From positions 1 through 44,004 of the forward strand of contig JAQYCU010000060.1 in NCBI GenBank assembly GCA_028724545.1: 44,004 nucleotides of DNA. Direction: 5' to 3'. Every line of letters starts with the position of its first letter. The stretch's first letter is position 1. This document shows, piece after piece, positions 1-7,136 of the stretch. This stretch comes from a bacterium. Its GTDB lineage: Bacteria; Bacillota; Clostridia; Lachnospirales; Lachnospiraceae. The position numbers and the translations under genes were made by a program. The notes under the pieces were generated by a model. It made no database searches. It saw nothing but the letters and a program-made list of their open reading frames with translations, and was not told where the DNA came from.

Positions 1-926
1 GCAATCTCGAATGTCTTCCGGTCTGCTTGGTAGACATAAACCGAATCCGACAGAAAATCTTCCTCCGAAACGCAAGTCCCGTTTACTTCTGTCACCATTT
101 CCTTCAATTCTCTCACGGAATATGAAGAATGGATGTCTGAAAAAAGCAGGCTTTCATGCAGGGAACTTGGGATGATATACAATCGGTCTGCCCCCATTCT
201 TCTTGCAATCATGTCCAATACCCCATCATAGAACACACTGCCGAATCCATTGATTCCCTGACTGTTGGTTAATACCACCGGCTCCCCGTTATTTCTGACA
301 TTTTCCCAGTCGATTTCATTAAAACAGCTGTCATTTTTCATCAAATGCTCTACCAACCCAAAAAGTGACTTGCAGGACACCGGCATTTTCTTAGCCATGT
401 TGATTTTTGCATCCTCAAACAGTGTCTCCTCCGAAACTCCCCATCGCTGCATCATCTGGTTATCAACCCGGACAGTTCCAATCTCCCCGTCACCCTCTAT
501 CATTAGGATGCAGTAAAAAATGGATAAATCCACCACATTCCGGTGCGGTATCTGCGATAAAAACTCTTCATTTCTTTCCGTATTTATTACGCGGAACAGG
601 ATACGCTTTCTGACATTCTCGTATAATCCAAGTCCATCGCAGGAAACATTTTCCGGGTGTCTGCTCTTAACCAGATACAGTTTTTTAACTTCTTCCACCA
701 AATCCCCCAGTCTTTTGCCATCTGTGTATTCCGCGTATAACGATTGCAGATAAAAGTTCAGCTTCTGTGTCTCGTTTTCCGATGTTTTGCAAATATGCAC
801 AGTATCCAGCTTGCCCACATTTACTTTCGTTACCTGACATAAAGCCAGTGAAAACTCTTCTCCCATGGCTGCCTGTAACAAAATCATAAAATCATTCTTG
901 AACGTCTCATAATCTTTTTTCTTCAT
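1..926 (-). CDS. DUF5688-like protein, C-terminus beyond window edge
   Basis: The frame is open from the ATG at 926 to the first base of the window, giving at least 308 residues with no stop, so the 3' end is missing. The start is well supported by AGAGGTAG seven bases upstream. The protein begins MKKKDYETFKNDFM. It is soluble, acidic and free of signal peptide or membrane segments, and has long stretches about reading or comparing values (for example VVLTNSQGINGFGSVFYDGV and LYIIPSSLHES). This layout resembles the DUF5688 proteins that are common and often multicopy in Lachnospiraceae, whose function is unknown. The family call is from memory of its look, not a search. It lies downstream of the DUF932 gene and its terminator, inside the block I read as a skin-like element. 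Confidence 0.7.
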   Translation of the reverse strand, partial: MKKKDYETFKNDFMILLQAAMGEEFSLALCQVTKVNVGKLDTVHICKTSENETQKLNFYLQSLYAEYTDGKRLGDLVEEVKKLYLVKSRHPENVSCDGLGLYENVRKRILFRVINTERNEEFLSQIPHRNVVDLSIFYCILMIEGDGEIGTVRVDNQMMQRWGVSEETLFEDAKINMAKKMPVSCKSLFGLVEHLMKNDSCFNEIDWENVRNNGEPVVLTNSQGINGFGSVFYDGVLDMIARRMGADRLYIIPSSLHESLLFSDIHSSYSVRELKEMVTEVNGTCVSEEDFLSDSVYVYQADRKTFEI

Positions 927-960
927 AAGCTACCTCTTTTCTATTCTGTAATTTTGTAAT

Positions 961-991
961 AAAAAAAGCACCCGAACAAAAGCCCGGATGC
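961..991 (-). terminator. intrinsic terminator of the DUF932 gene
   Basis: On the minus strand a 10-bp stem (GCATCCGGGC with GTTCGGGTGC, three G-T pairs) closes a TTTT loop and is followed by seven T. It lies 46 bp past the DUF932 stop codon and ends that transcription unit before the DUF5688-like gene. Confidence 0.85.
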
Positions 992-1036
992 CGTGTGTAA
1001 TACGTTTTTTTAGTACAGTTTACTTGTTTACAGTTT

Positions 1037-1972
1037 CTACGAAGCCATTACCAAACGGTAGGCTTTGTCTGTAATTGGATTTCCTTCCATCGTCTTGTTA
1101 AAAAGATTCTCCTGATAATTTTTAGTTCTGCGAATCGGTGCAGCATGTGTTGCGAAGTCCGATACCGCATTGATGAAACGATAGCCGTTCTTGCGGACAC
1201 CCTGCAGGTCCGGCGCATAAAAATAGCGCTTACGGATATCATTTCGCAGGCGCATTACGTTTTTCTCCATCGTAGAGGTCGCATCGTCGGCAATTGGGAA
1301 AATCTCTTTAATATACTCCTCAACGGCAGCATCGGACACTTTCTTTCGTGACAATTCTTCAAAGCCTTTTCCCAGTTCACTCATATAATCCTCTGCCATA
1401 AACAGCGTTTCTCTGGCATCCTCCAGCTTTGCCGAAATATCACCGGTATGGTTGATACTCCAACACCTCTTCGCCGTATCCAAAGCCAGATTCAACGTAT
1501 TGTTACACACTACCCGGATAGGTGTCATTGCGATCTTAATAGCTCCGGAACCATCGTGGGTATTGCTAAACACCAGATAAGGCAAAATCTGCTCTCCCTG
1601 AATGATGTATCTGGTTGGCAGTTTTGCAAGAATCCATGTCTTTCTCCCTCCCATCAGACTGCCGGCTGTTTCGTACCGTACGCCCTCACCAAGCAGTTCA
1701 TCTGTAAATGCAAACGCATCTCTATTCTGAACCACCTTGTAACGATTCGTCACAACTCCTAAGACGTTTCCATCGTGTAACCGGACGTTGGCAAAATATC
1801 CCGGAATCTCTGCGCCATCTTGCGTATAAACCGGTTTCTGAACCACATCCCAGTCAAGTCCCGCAGCGATTAACGCCTCTCTGGAATCCGGTGCCTCCTC
1901 CACCATCGTGCCGAGACCATGCCAAGGCCTATCTCTGCCTACAAACATCATTGATTCAACTTCTGCTGACAT
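1037..1972 (-). CDS. DUF932 domain protein (phage/plasmid-related, TIGR03299 type)
   Basis: 311 residues. The start is the ATG at 1972, preceded by GGAGAGTGACACA. A longer frame to 2005 has no ribosome site. The N-terminus SAEVESMMFVGRDRPWHGLG and the later segments YKVVQNRDAFAF, SGAIKIAMTPIRVVCNNTLN and RTKNYQENLFNK are typical of DUF932 proteins, which are carried by phages, plasmids and integrated elements. Their biochemical role is not established. The gene has its own leader with stem-loops and ends in a strong terminator, so it is probably a single-gene unit. Its presence next to RloAB supports a mobile origin of the 1-4.7 kb block. Confidence 0.88.
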   Translation of the reverse strand: MSAEVESMMFVGRDRPWHGLGTMVEEAPDSREALIAAGLDWDVVQKPVYTQDGAEIPGYFANVRLHDGNVLGVVTNRYKVVQNRDAFAFTDELLGEGVRYETAGSLMGGRKTWILAKLPTRYIIQGEQILPYLVFSNTHDGSGAIKIAMTPIRVVCNNTLNLALDTAKRCWSINHTGDISAKLEDARETLFMAEDYMSELGKGFEELSRKKVSDAAVEEYIKEIFPIADDATSTMEKNVMRLRNDIRKRYFYAPDLQGVRKNGYRFINAVSDFATHAAPIRRTKNYQENLFNKTMEGNPITDKAYRLVMAS

Positions 1973-1990
1973 TGTGTCACTCTCCTTTCT

Positions 1991-2081
1991 GCTCTTTTCG
2001 AGCATTAAAATAGAGGATAGTTCGCAATGAAATATCCTCGAAATTTTGTGTGTTACGGGCGCAAGCCGTTGCTGGGCGCCC
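1991..2081 (-). other. structured leader of the DUF932 gene
   Basis: Three inverted repeats lie between the RloB stop and the DUF932 start: GGGCGC 2057-2062 with GCGCCC 2076-2081, GAGGATA 2013-2019 with TATCCTC 2033-2039, and GCTC/GAGC 1991-2003. I see no T-run that would make the first a terminator of rloB. An AT-rich tract just upstream (2088-2105) could hold the promoter. A role in control is inference. Confidence 0.35.
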
Positions 2082-2141
2082 CCTCACCGATATAATATAT
2101 ATTTACAATTTTTTACTTTTACACTTTGCTCTGTTTATTTC

Positions 2142-2771
2142 CTACCAATCCCCAGAATCTACTAAAACCATTTTCAAAAACTCATGGATAGAAAAATCTG
2201 GATTTCCATAATATACGCTATTTCCAGCCTTCTTTCCATCCCCCTCTAATTTATTTGCTCTTATTTTCTCTGCACGACAAATAGCCTGTTTCACGTTCTC
2301 CAAAGTGATCTGTTCTAATATCGTTTTTATCACGCCAGCATCCTTAATATCTGCATCTTTCTTTAACCCATACGCTATTCTAACGTCCCTTATATAGGAA
2401 TCATTATGTATTACTGTTTTCGCATAATCTTGCTTATGCAAAAGCAACCACAAGTCAAAATTTAAGTTACTGTATGCATGATAAAATTTTATTGCTTCCT
2501 TCTTCTTTCCCTTCTTTGAATTGCTCTTCATCAAACGATCACAGGTAAGGATACTTTCAATAAATCTCTGATCACGCCCGTCATGATCAAATAATGCCGC
2601 ATGATCATATTCAATATAGTCCAGCTTCTTTTCCAGAACATCCCCTTCTTCACACTTGAAAGAAACAACCTTACGTGGGAAGTCCTTTATCAATTTTGCA
2701 ACATGATCTAAATACATCGTTTCCTGTTGTCCATCACAGATACAAAAGTAACTCTTTCTATAATTTGCCAT
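2142..2771 (-). CDS. rloB: RloB/AbiLii-type TOPRIM-like defence protein
   Basis: 209 residues. The start at 2771 has GGGGGAG inside the end of rloA. The two genes are three bases apart and must be co-translated. Motifs fit the RloB family, a TOPRIM-like nuclease fold paired with an SMC/AAA-type ATPase: an N-terminal strand ending in CDGQQE (residues 12-17), an acidic FDHDG (61-65), and the hallmark SNLNFDLWLLLH (101-112) that corresponds to the usual NPCFELWLLLH. The first acidic position is Asp, where most RloB proteins have Glu in CEGxxTE, so this is a divergent subgroup. Known relatives (lactococcal AbiL, Rlo genes of restriction loci) act in phage abortive infection. The exact target here is unknown. 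Confidence 0.85.
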   Translation of the reverse strand: MANYRKSYFCICDGQQETMYLDHVAKLIKDFPRKVVSFKCEEGDVLEKKLDYIEYDHAALFDHDGRDQRFIESILTCDRLMKSNSKKGKKKEAIKFYHAYSNLNFDLWLLLHKQDYAKTVIHNDSYIRDVRIAYGLKKDADIKDAGVIKTILEQITLENVKQAICRAEKIRANKLEGDGKKAGNSVYYGNPDFSIHEFLKMVLVDSGDW

Positions 2772-2774
2772 GTA

Positions 2775-4073
2775 TTACTCCCCCTCCTCAAATATCTTTG
2801 CAAAATCAATATACGGAAGGGTGCTATATTTTCCTTTGAAATAATTGATTAAATAATTCTCATCATTTCTTACACCCTTTGTACCGCTGGAACCAAAGGA
2901 TGCAAGCGAATACAGGGCACTTTCATAAACATCGGAATCTTTTTCAACAAATAAAATCTGGTCTCTCCGGAATATCTTGTTATTCAGATAAATTGGGTTA
3001 TGCGTTGAAAAAATCAACTGTGCCCCTTTTTTATTCACGTTAGAATCATGGAATAATGCGATAATTCCTTTAATCAACTCCGGATGAATCGCAGCATCAA
3101 ATTCATCCAACACCAGCACTCCCCCCTCAGAGAAGAGTTTTTGGAACGGTATTACAAAATCAATCAATTTCAAAGTTCCTCTGGATTCCATAAGTTCTGC
3201 CGGTACCAAAGTCTTCCTTCCATCACATTCGTATATGGATACCATTTTCATATCACCAGACTGTTCATCCTCCCCCTTTTGAGAATGAAATAAAATATTC
3301 TGTGGTCCAAAGTCTGCTCGTTTAACAAATTCATCCAGCAACTTATTCCACAAAAAGAAATCTTTCTCCGGTAAATCGTCTCTAGAATAGGTAATATTTG
3401 CTTTTTTTAACATAAAGTCACTTACCACAAGCATTTTATTTCTAAAAAAGTCAATAACCTGATCTGCTATATTCGCTGATATCACATTTTTGAATCCATT
3501 ACCCAAAAATAAATCCTGCTCATCCAGGCTCTGATTCAGCTTTTCTTCCATTGTCTCCAAAAATGTTGCATCAAATCCGATTAATTTTAAAACCTCTTTC
3601 GACTTGTCAATACATACCTTATCTTGCTTCCGCTCAAAAATTCCCACATAATCAGAACCTATTTTTCGTTTTAATGTTTCTTCTATAATTTTACGTTTCC
3701 CCTTTTGAAATCTGCCAACCAAAACAGAAAATCCATATTGATAATATGCACCATCATTTTCAAATTTCATTTCAAATTTCATGGGTTTATTATGCTCACT
3801 GTGCACAAAAGGATATGTTTCCAATCTATCAACATCTTCCGGCAATTTTGATAAAGAACCATAGGAAACAATCTTACTCATAACTGACATAGACATGATA
3901 ACATTGGACTTTCCACTGGCATTGGCGCCATAAATTACCACGGATGGCAATACCCTGAGGTCACCCTTACGAATCAGATTGCTATTGAACGTAGTTTGCC
4001 TACTAGCTTGCAGTCGTACATTTGTCTCACTCAAAAAAGATCTGAAATTTTCAAATTTATAATCAATAATCAT
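2775..4073 (-). CDS. rloA: RloA/AbiLi-type AAA ATPase of a defence pair
   Basis: 432 residues. The start is the ATG at 4073 behind GGAGGAACTACC. An upstream in-frame ATG at 4106 lacks a ribosome site. The protein is an SMC/OLD-like ATPase: Walker A GANASGKS (residues 49-56), an ESRGT signature-like stretch (296-300), Walker B VLVLDEFD (319-326) and H-loop STHNP (356-360). The middle part is helical and carries no membrane segment. It is the sensor/motor partner of RloB just downstream. Together they resemble AbiL and related ATPase plus TOPRIM anti-phage systems. A clear promoter and palindrome precede the gene. It carries GATC tetranucleotides that the host core lacks, which suggests acquisition. 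Confidence 0.9.
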   Translation of the reverse strand: MIIDYKFENFRSFLSETNVRLQASRQTTFNSNLIRKGDLRVLPSVVIYGANASGKSNVIMSMSVMSKIVSYGSLSKLPEDVDRLETYPFVHSEHNKPMKFEMKFENDGAYYQYGFSVLVGRFQKGKRKIIEETLKRKIGSDYVGIFERKQDKVCIDKSKEVLKLIGFDATFLETMEEKLNQSLDEQDLFLGNGFKNVISANIADQVIDFFRNKMLVVSDFMLKKANITYSRDDLPEKDFFLWNKLLDEFVKRADFGPQNILFHSQKGEDEQSGDMKMVSIYECDGRKTLVPAELMESRGTLKLIDFVIPFQKLFSEGGVLVLDEFDAAIHPELIKGIIALFHDSNVNKKGAQLIFSTHNPIYLNNKIFRRDQILFVEKDSDVYESALYSLASFGSSGTKGVRNDENYLINYFKGKYSTLPYIDFAKIFEEGE

Positions 4074-4110
4074 GGTAGTTCCTCCAATAGCCATCAGTTT
4101 TCTCAAGATT

Positions 4111-4139
4111 AGTATATGTTAATCTTCGATTTTTTACAA
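4111..4139 (-). promoter_or_regulatory. promoter of rloAB
   Basis: The minus strand shows TTGTAA (4139-4134), a 17-base spacer, and TATACT (4116-4111). This is a near-consensus vegetative promoter about 38 bp before the rloA start. It implies that rloAB is transcribed separately from the upstream HTH gene. Confidence 0.7.
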
Positions 4140-4144
4140 GTAAT

Positions 4145-4161
4145 TTGAGATTTTTTCTCAA
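4145..4161. promoter_or_regulatory. palindrome next to the rloAB -35 box
   Basis: A perfect inverted repeat, TTGAGA with TCTCAA and a 5-base centre, lies 5 bases upstream of the rloAB -35 hexamer. The position suits an operator or activator site, possibly for the adjacent XRE-type protein. This is inference. A short AT-rich hairpin is the alternative. Confidence 0.4.
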
Positions 4162-4202
4162 TTTTCCATTCTCCAATCATTCTATTTTGTATAAAACTAA
4201 TC

Positions 4203-4222
4203 CCCCGGCAAGCCAGCCGGGG
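4203..4222 (-). terminator. hairpin after the XRE-type gene
   Basis: A 7-bp G+C-rich stem, CCCCGGC with GCCGGGG and a 6-base loop, sits 7 bp past the HTH stop codon. The T-run that follows on the minus strand is broken (GATTAGTTTTA), so termination may be partial. Confidence 0.5.
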
Positions 4223-4228
4223 AATTTT

Positions 4229-4618
4229 TCATTGATATTTCTCAAATACCTCTTGTATTCTTTCCACGGACCTTCTGGATGGTACCACCTTTCCTTCAAT
4301 CCACTTTTTATATTGTCCTCTCGTGTTCCCAAACAACCCGTCCATCTGAGAATTTGTTTTCTCCAAATTTCCTTGCAACACAAGCAAGTCCGTTTTATAA
4401 TCAGTAGCAAGAAACTTCATATATTCATCAAATATGACTTCTTCCGATACTTGTAACACGTTGCAAATCATTCGAACCTTTTGAAAGTCGGACGTTTCCT
4501 CCCGTCGGGATTCAAAGGCTTTCCCGTATGCTTTGGGATCTTTATACCCCAGTCTGCGCCCCAGTTCCATCTGGCTGTACCCCCGGAGAATCCGGTAGTA
4601 TTTTATCCTGCCGGACAT
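4229..4618 (-). CDS. XRE-type helix-turn-helix regulator, start uncertain
   Basis: From the ATG at 4618 the protein has 129 residues. It opens with a Cro/CI-type HTH (SGRIKYYRILRGYSQMELGR), and its C-terminus (GQYKKWIEGKVVPSRRSVER) resembles a second HTH. No good ribosome site precedes this ATG. In-frame sequence that still looks coding (VETDYRKLVLYDEQYIREQ) runs upstream to about 4705, where it meets the end of the sigma-factor fragment, so the true start may be an alternative codon or the gene may be a 5'-truncated remnant. It lies on the element side of the presumed sigK junction and could control rloAB. It carries the GATC copy (4537-4540) closest to that junction. Confidence 0.6.
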   Translation of the reverse strand: MSGRIKYYRILRGYSQMELGRRLGYKDPKAYGKAFESRREETSDFQKVRMICNVLQVSEEVIFDEYMKFLATDYKTDLLVLQGNLEKTNSQMDGLFGNTRGQYKKWIEGKVVPSRRSVERIQEVFEKYQ

Positions 4619-4706
4619 TTTCGTCAGGTCGATTCTCTGGGTTTGCTCTCGAATGTACTGCTCGTCATACAAAACCAGCTTACGGTAATCCGTCTCAACC
4701 CTTATT

Positions 4707-5012
4707 TTATGCGGCTTGAATAATGTCGCCAAAGAGTTGTAGTGATTTGTCAATGCAACGTGCTGCATAAGTGGCAAGGCGTATATTCTTCGTATCATCA
4801 AAGGTATCGATTCCCTTAATCAGACCAATAGTACCAATCGAAATCAGGTCATCCATGTCTTTATCTCCTATATTGTACTTTTTCGCAATATAGGCTACTA
4901 ACCGTAGATTTTTCTCTATCAGACAATCCCTGGCTTCCTTATCTCCTGCACGGCATTTTGCTATGCATTCTTTCTCTTCTTTTGCAGTCAAAGGTTTTGG
5001 AAAAGATTGCAC
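4707..5012 (-). CDS. sigK: SigK-type sigma factor, N-terminal half only
   Basis: 101 residues from the GTG at 5012, which has AGAGG at a good distance. A GTG at 5021 is too close to that site. The start SFPKPLTAKEE and the region-2 core NLRLVAYIAKKY, DDLISIGTIGLIKGIDTF and LATYAARCI match sporulation sigma factors. SFPKPL and AAR favour SigK over SigE. No membrane-binding pro-sequence is present, as in clostridial SigK without a pro-peptide. After AARCID the homology stops and 13 unrelated codons lead to a stop. Sigma regions 3 and 4 are absent, so this half could melt DNA only if rejoined to a 3' part. That is the situation of sigK split by a skin element. A small stand-alone sigma paralogue is the alternative. 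Confidence 0.72.
   Translation of the reverse strand: MQSFPKPLTAKEEKECIAKCRAGDKEARDCLIEKNLRLVAYIAKKYNIGDKDMDDLISIGTIGLIKGIDTFDDTKNIRLATYAARCIDKSLQLFGDIIQAA
4750..4754 (-). other. presumed attachment-site core in sigK
   Basis: Minus-strand sigK homology persists through ATTGA (codon for Ile plus two bases of the next codon) and ends there. B. subtilis skin interrupts sigK at nearly the same codon (ENE after AARCI). The five bases are the likely crossover region for a large serine recombinase. No recombinase gene is visible between 1 and 4750, so it would lie beyond the left edge. Confidence 0.4.
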
Positions 5013-5039
5013 TCGTGACACCTCTAAATGATATCTTTA

Positions 5040-5067
5040 TATCCTATGCAATCCCAAGTATGTCCGT
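5040..5067 (-). promoter_or_regulatory. possible SigK-dependent promoter of sigK
   Basis: On the minus strand AC (5067-5066), 17 bases, then CATAGGATA (5048-5040) fits the SigK consensus AC-N17-CATAnnnTA, about 20 bp before the presumed start. SigK genes are autoregulated. The consensus is short, so chance agreement is possible. Confidence 0.35.
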
Positions 5068-5081
5068 GCTTTTCCAATCAT

Positions 5082-6212
5082 TTATACATCCATTTCGCGC
5101 AATCTGTATTCCTTGTCTTCATCAATCATCTCTAACATTTTTTCCACAATAACAGGGTCAAACTGCGTTCCACTTCCCTTCGCAATTTCTTCCCTTACTA
5201 CTTTCTGGGGAAGTACATCACGATAACTGCGCTTTGACGCCATTGCATCATAGGCATCTGCCACACCTATTACCCTGGCAGCCAGAGGAATTTCCTCACC
5301 TTTCAGACCGTCCGGATAACCGGTTCCATCATATTTTTCATGATGCCATCTGGCTCCCGTTTCAATTCCCGGAATTTCCGAAATATTCTTCAGAATATCC
5401 CCACCAATAACCGGATGCGACTTGATGATTTTATATTCTTCATCTGATAACTGTGCCTTTTTGCTGATGATTTCATCCGGAATACCAATCTTTCCAATAT
5501 CATGCAGCAGTCCCATATAATAAAAGTCTTTCTGCTTTTTCGGCGACATATCCAGTCTGCGTGCAATCTCACGGGAATACTCAGCCACACGGATAGAATG
5601 TCCATTTGTATATTCATCTTTCGCATCAATCGTGTCAGCAAGCGCTTCCATAATCTGCATTGACAAACGCTCCACCTGCATCTGACGCTCTTTCGCCTTG
5701 CGTGTCTGTTCTTTTAAATCGGCCTGCAGTTTCTGCTGTACCTGATGAATTTTTATATTCCGGCGCACCCGCTGTACCAGTGTATTCTTATCAAGCGGCT
5801 TAATAATAAAATCCAAAGCACCTGCCTCAAATCCCTTGCTCTCCATTTCACTGTCATTTTCAGCCGTAATAAAAAGCACTGGAATATCACGCCATTTTCT
5901 GTGTGCCATAATCTCCTGAAGAACTTCCAGACCACTCTTATCCGGCATATTCAAATCCAGTAATATCAGGCTCGGAATTTCTTTTTGCAAAAAAGAAATC
6001 ACTTCTGTACCAGACTTGACAAAACTAACACGAAATTGTGGTTCCAGCATATTTCGTATAATTTCCCAGAATACCATATCATCATCAGCAACTAAAATAT
6101 GGTCCCTTGTATCTGTATTCCCCGTTTTTTTCTTTTTTACTGCATCTTTTTTGCTTTTTCCGGTCTTTCTGTTTTTTTCCACTTTAACCTTGTAACGATA
6201 TGTATTTTCCAT
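5082..6212 (-). CDS. response regulator with HD-GYP c-di-GMP phosphodiesterase output
   Basis: 376 residues. A Lys-rich N-terminal tail (1-36) precedes a receiver domain with phospho-acceptor D86 in LLDLNMP and the conserved Lys in IIKPL. A coiled linker follows (about 150-190), then an HD-GYP domain with H237-D238 in LLHDIGKIG, HH at 290-291 and GTGYP at 296-300. All metal-binding residues appear intact, so hydrolysis of cyclic di-GMP is expected when the receiver is phosphorylated. No kinase gene adjoins it. The four-gene signalling operon at 17-21 kb could supply one. The basic tail may bind nucleic acid or membrane. The gene starts behind a large leader hairpin. Confidence 0.93.
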   Translation of the reverse strand: MENTYRYKVKVEKNRKTGKSKKDAVKKKKTGNTDTRDHILVADDDMVFWEIIRNMLEPQFRVSFVKSGTEVISFLQKEIPSLILLDLNMPDKSGLEVLQEIMAHRKWRDIPVLFITAENDSEMESKGFEAGALDFIIKPLDKNTLVQRVRRNIKIHQVQQKLQADLKEQTRKAKERQMQVERLSMQIMEALADTIDAKDEYTNGHSIRVAEYSREIARRLDMSPKKQKDFYYMGLLHDIGKIGIPDEIISKKAQLSDEEYKIIKSHPVIGGDILKNISEIPGIETGARWHHEKYDGTGYPDGLKGEEIPLAARVIGVADAYDAMASKRSYRDVLPQKVVREEIAKGSGTQFDPVIVEKMLEMIDEDKEYRLREMDV

Positions 6213-6229
6213 AAACTCCTATATCCCTC

Positions 6230-6269
6230 AACGGCACCACATACTACAACCGTAGTACATAGTGCCGTT
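6230..6269 (-). other. two-helix stem-loop before the HD-GYP gene
   Basis: AACGGCAC (6230-6237) pairs with GTGCCGTT (6262-6269), and TACTAC (6242-6247) pairs with GTAGTA (6252-6257) inside it. It fills the gap between the MYG1-family stop and the HD-GYP start. No T-run follows on the minus strand, so it is more likely a leader structure or processing site than a terminator. It lacks c-di-GMP riboswitch motifs that I would recognise. Confidence 0.5.
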
Positions 6270-6272
6270 ATC

Positions 6273-7115
6273 TTACTCTTTATTTGCTATTGCATATTCT
6301 GCTACCTTGATAGCATCTTCTAAAGTTTCTGCTGCACACAGGAAACCATTCGGATGACAAAAACGGTGCGTCGGTATTCCACTCATTTTCTGCAAATCCT
6401 CTGTCGCAGCCCCCCACCACTCTTTTGGAAATTCACAAACCAAAGACTGGTCTTCTCTGCTGACAGCCACACCCTGTATGCTGTAACCCCCTCTGTTAGA
6501 AGGGTACACCACAAACTGATAGGTGCTGCCGATAACTTCCTGCTTCCACGGTGCAAATCTGTCAAGCACCAGAATCCTGCCATCAGACTCTTCCATTGCC
6601 TTCTGGACTAATTTTCTGCCACGCTCTATACCTGCCACAGATGTGAAATGATTCTTTAAAATAATTTCTGCCATATCCACTGCACGCCAGAATCCGTAAT
6701 CATATGGTTCATAGGAATCCCATCCCGGATTAAATTCATCCACAATCTGAGCCAGTGTATTTGCACATCCTGTATTATCAGACAAATCCAATGGCTGAAT
6801 AAACTTCTCATCAAAATAAGCAGCCTCTTCTGCGCTGACAACACATTCGCCATATGCAGCCCAAAGCAATCCAAATGCAGCATAAGGACATCCGTTTTCA
6901 CGATATTTCTTATCACTCTGATGATGGTCAAATTCGCCCCGGCCAATGTCATAAACGATTCCATCAAAATCCTCCGGAACTTCAAATCCTCTCTGAATCT
7001 TGATATCCGGATTTAATATTCTCAGAAAAGCTGTGGCAAATACATCATCTGAATGAAATTTACCACCATGCGTAAAGCCTTTTGACGGAATCACCATTTT
7101 ATCGTCTTCTTTCAT
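6273..7115 (-). CDS. MYG1 family (UPF0160) DHH-like protein
   Basis: 280 residues from the ATG at 7115 (GGAG six bases upstream). The ATG at 7127 lacks such a site. The N-terminus GFTHGGKFHSDDVFATAFL and the later FDHHQSDKKYRENGCPYAAF are the metal-binding motifs of the MYG1 family, DHH-type phosphoesterase relatives. Human MYG1 is a 3'-5' RNA exonuclease. The bacterial substrate is not known. The gene begins 21 bp after the isocitrate dehydrogenase stop codon and is probably co-transcribed with it. Confidence 0.88.
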   Translation of the reverse strand: MKEDDKMVIPSKGFTHGGKFHSDDVFATAFLRILNPDIKIQRGFEVPEDFDGIVYDIGRGEFDHHQSDKKYRENGCPYAAFGLLWAAYGECVVSAEEAAYFDEKFIQPLDLSDNTGCANTLAQIVDEFNPGWDSYEPYDYGFWRAVDMAEIILKNHFTSVAGIERGRKLVQKAMEESDGRILVLDRFAPWKQEVIGSTYQFVVYPSNRGGYSIQGVAVSREDQSLVCEFPKEWWGAATEDLQKMSGIPTHRFCHPNGFLCAAETLEDAIKVAEYAIANKE

Positions 7116-7136
7116 TTTGCACTCCATTTTATATTC

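Noticed and set aside
1-5000. Integrase, transposase or serine recombinase in the left block
   Set aside because: None of the frames in this part shows recombinase motifs. If one exists it is beyond the left edge.
6230-6269. HD-GYP leader considered as a c-di-GMP riboswitch
   Set aside because: The conserved core of GEMM-type aptamers is absent and the segment is too short.
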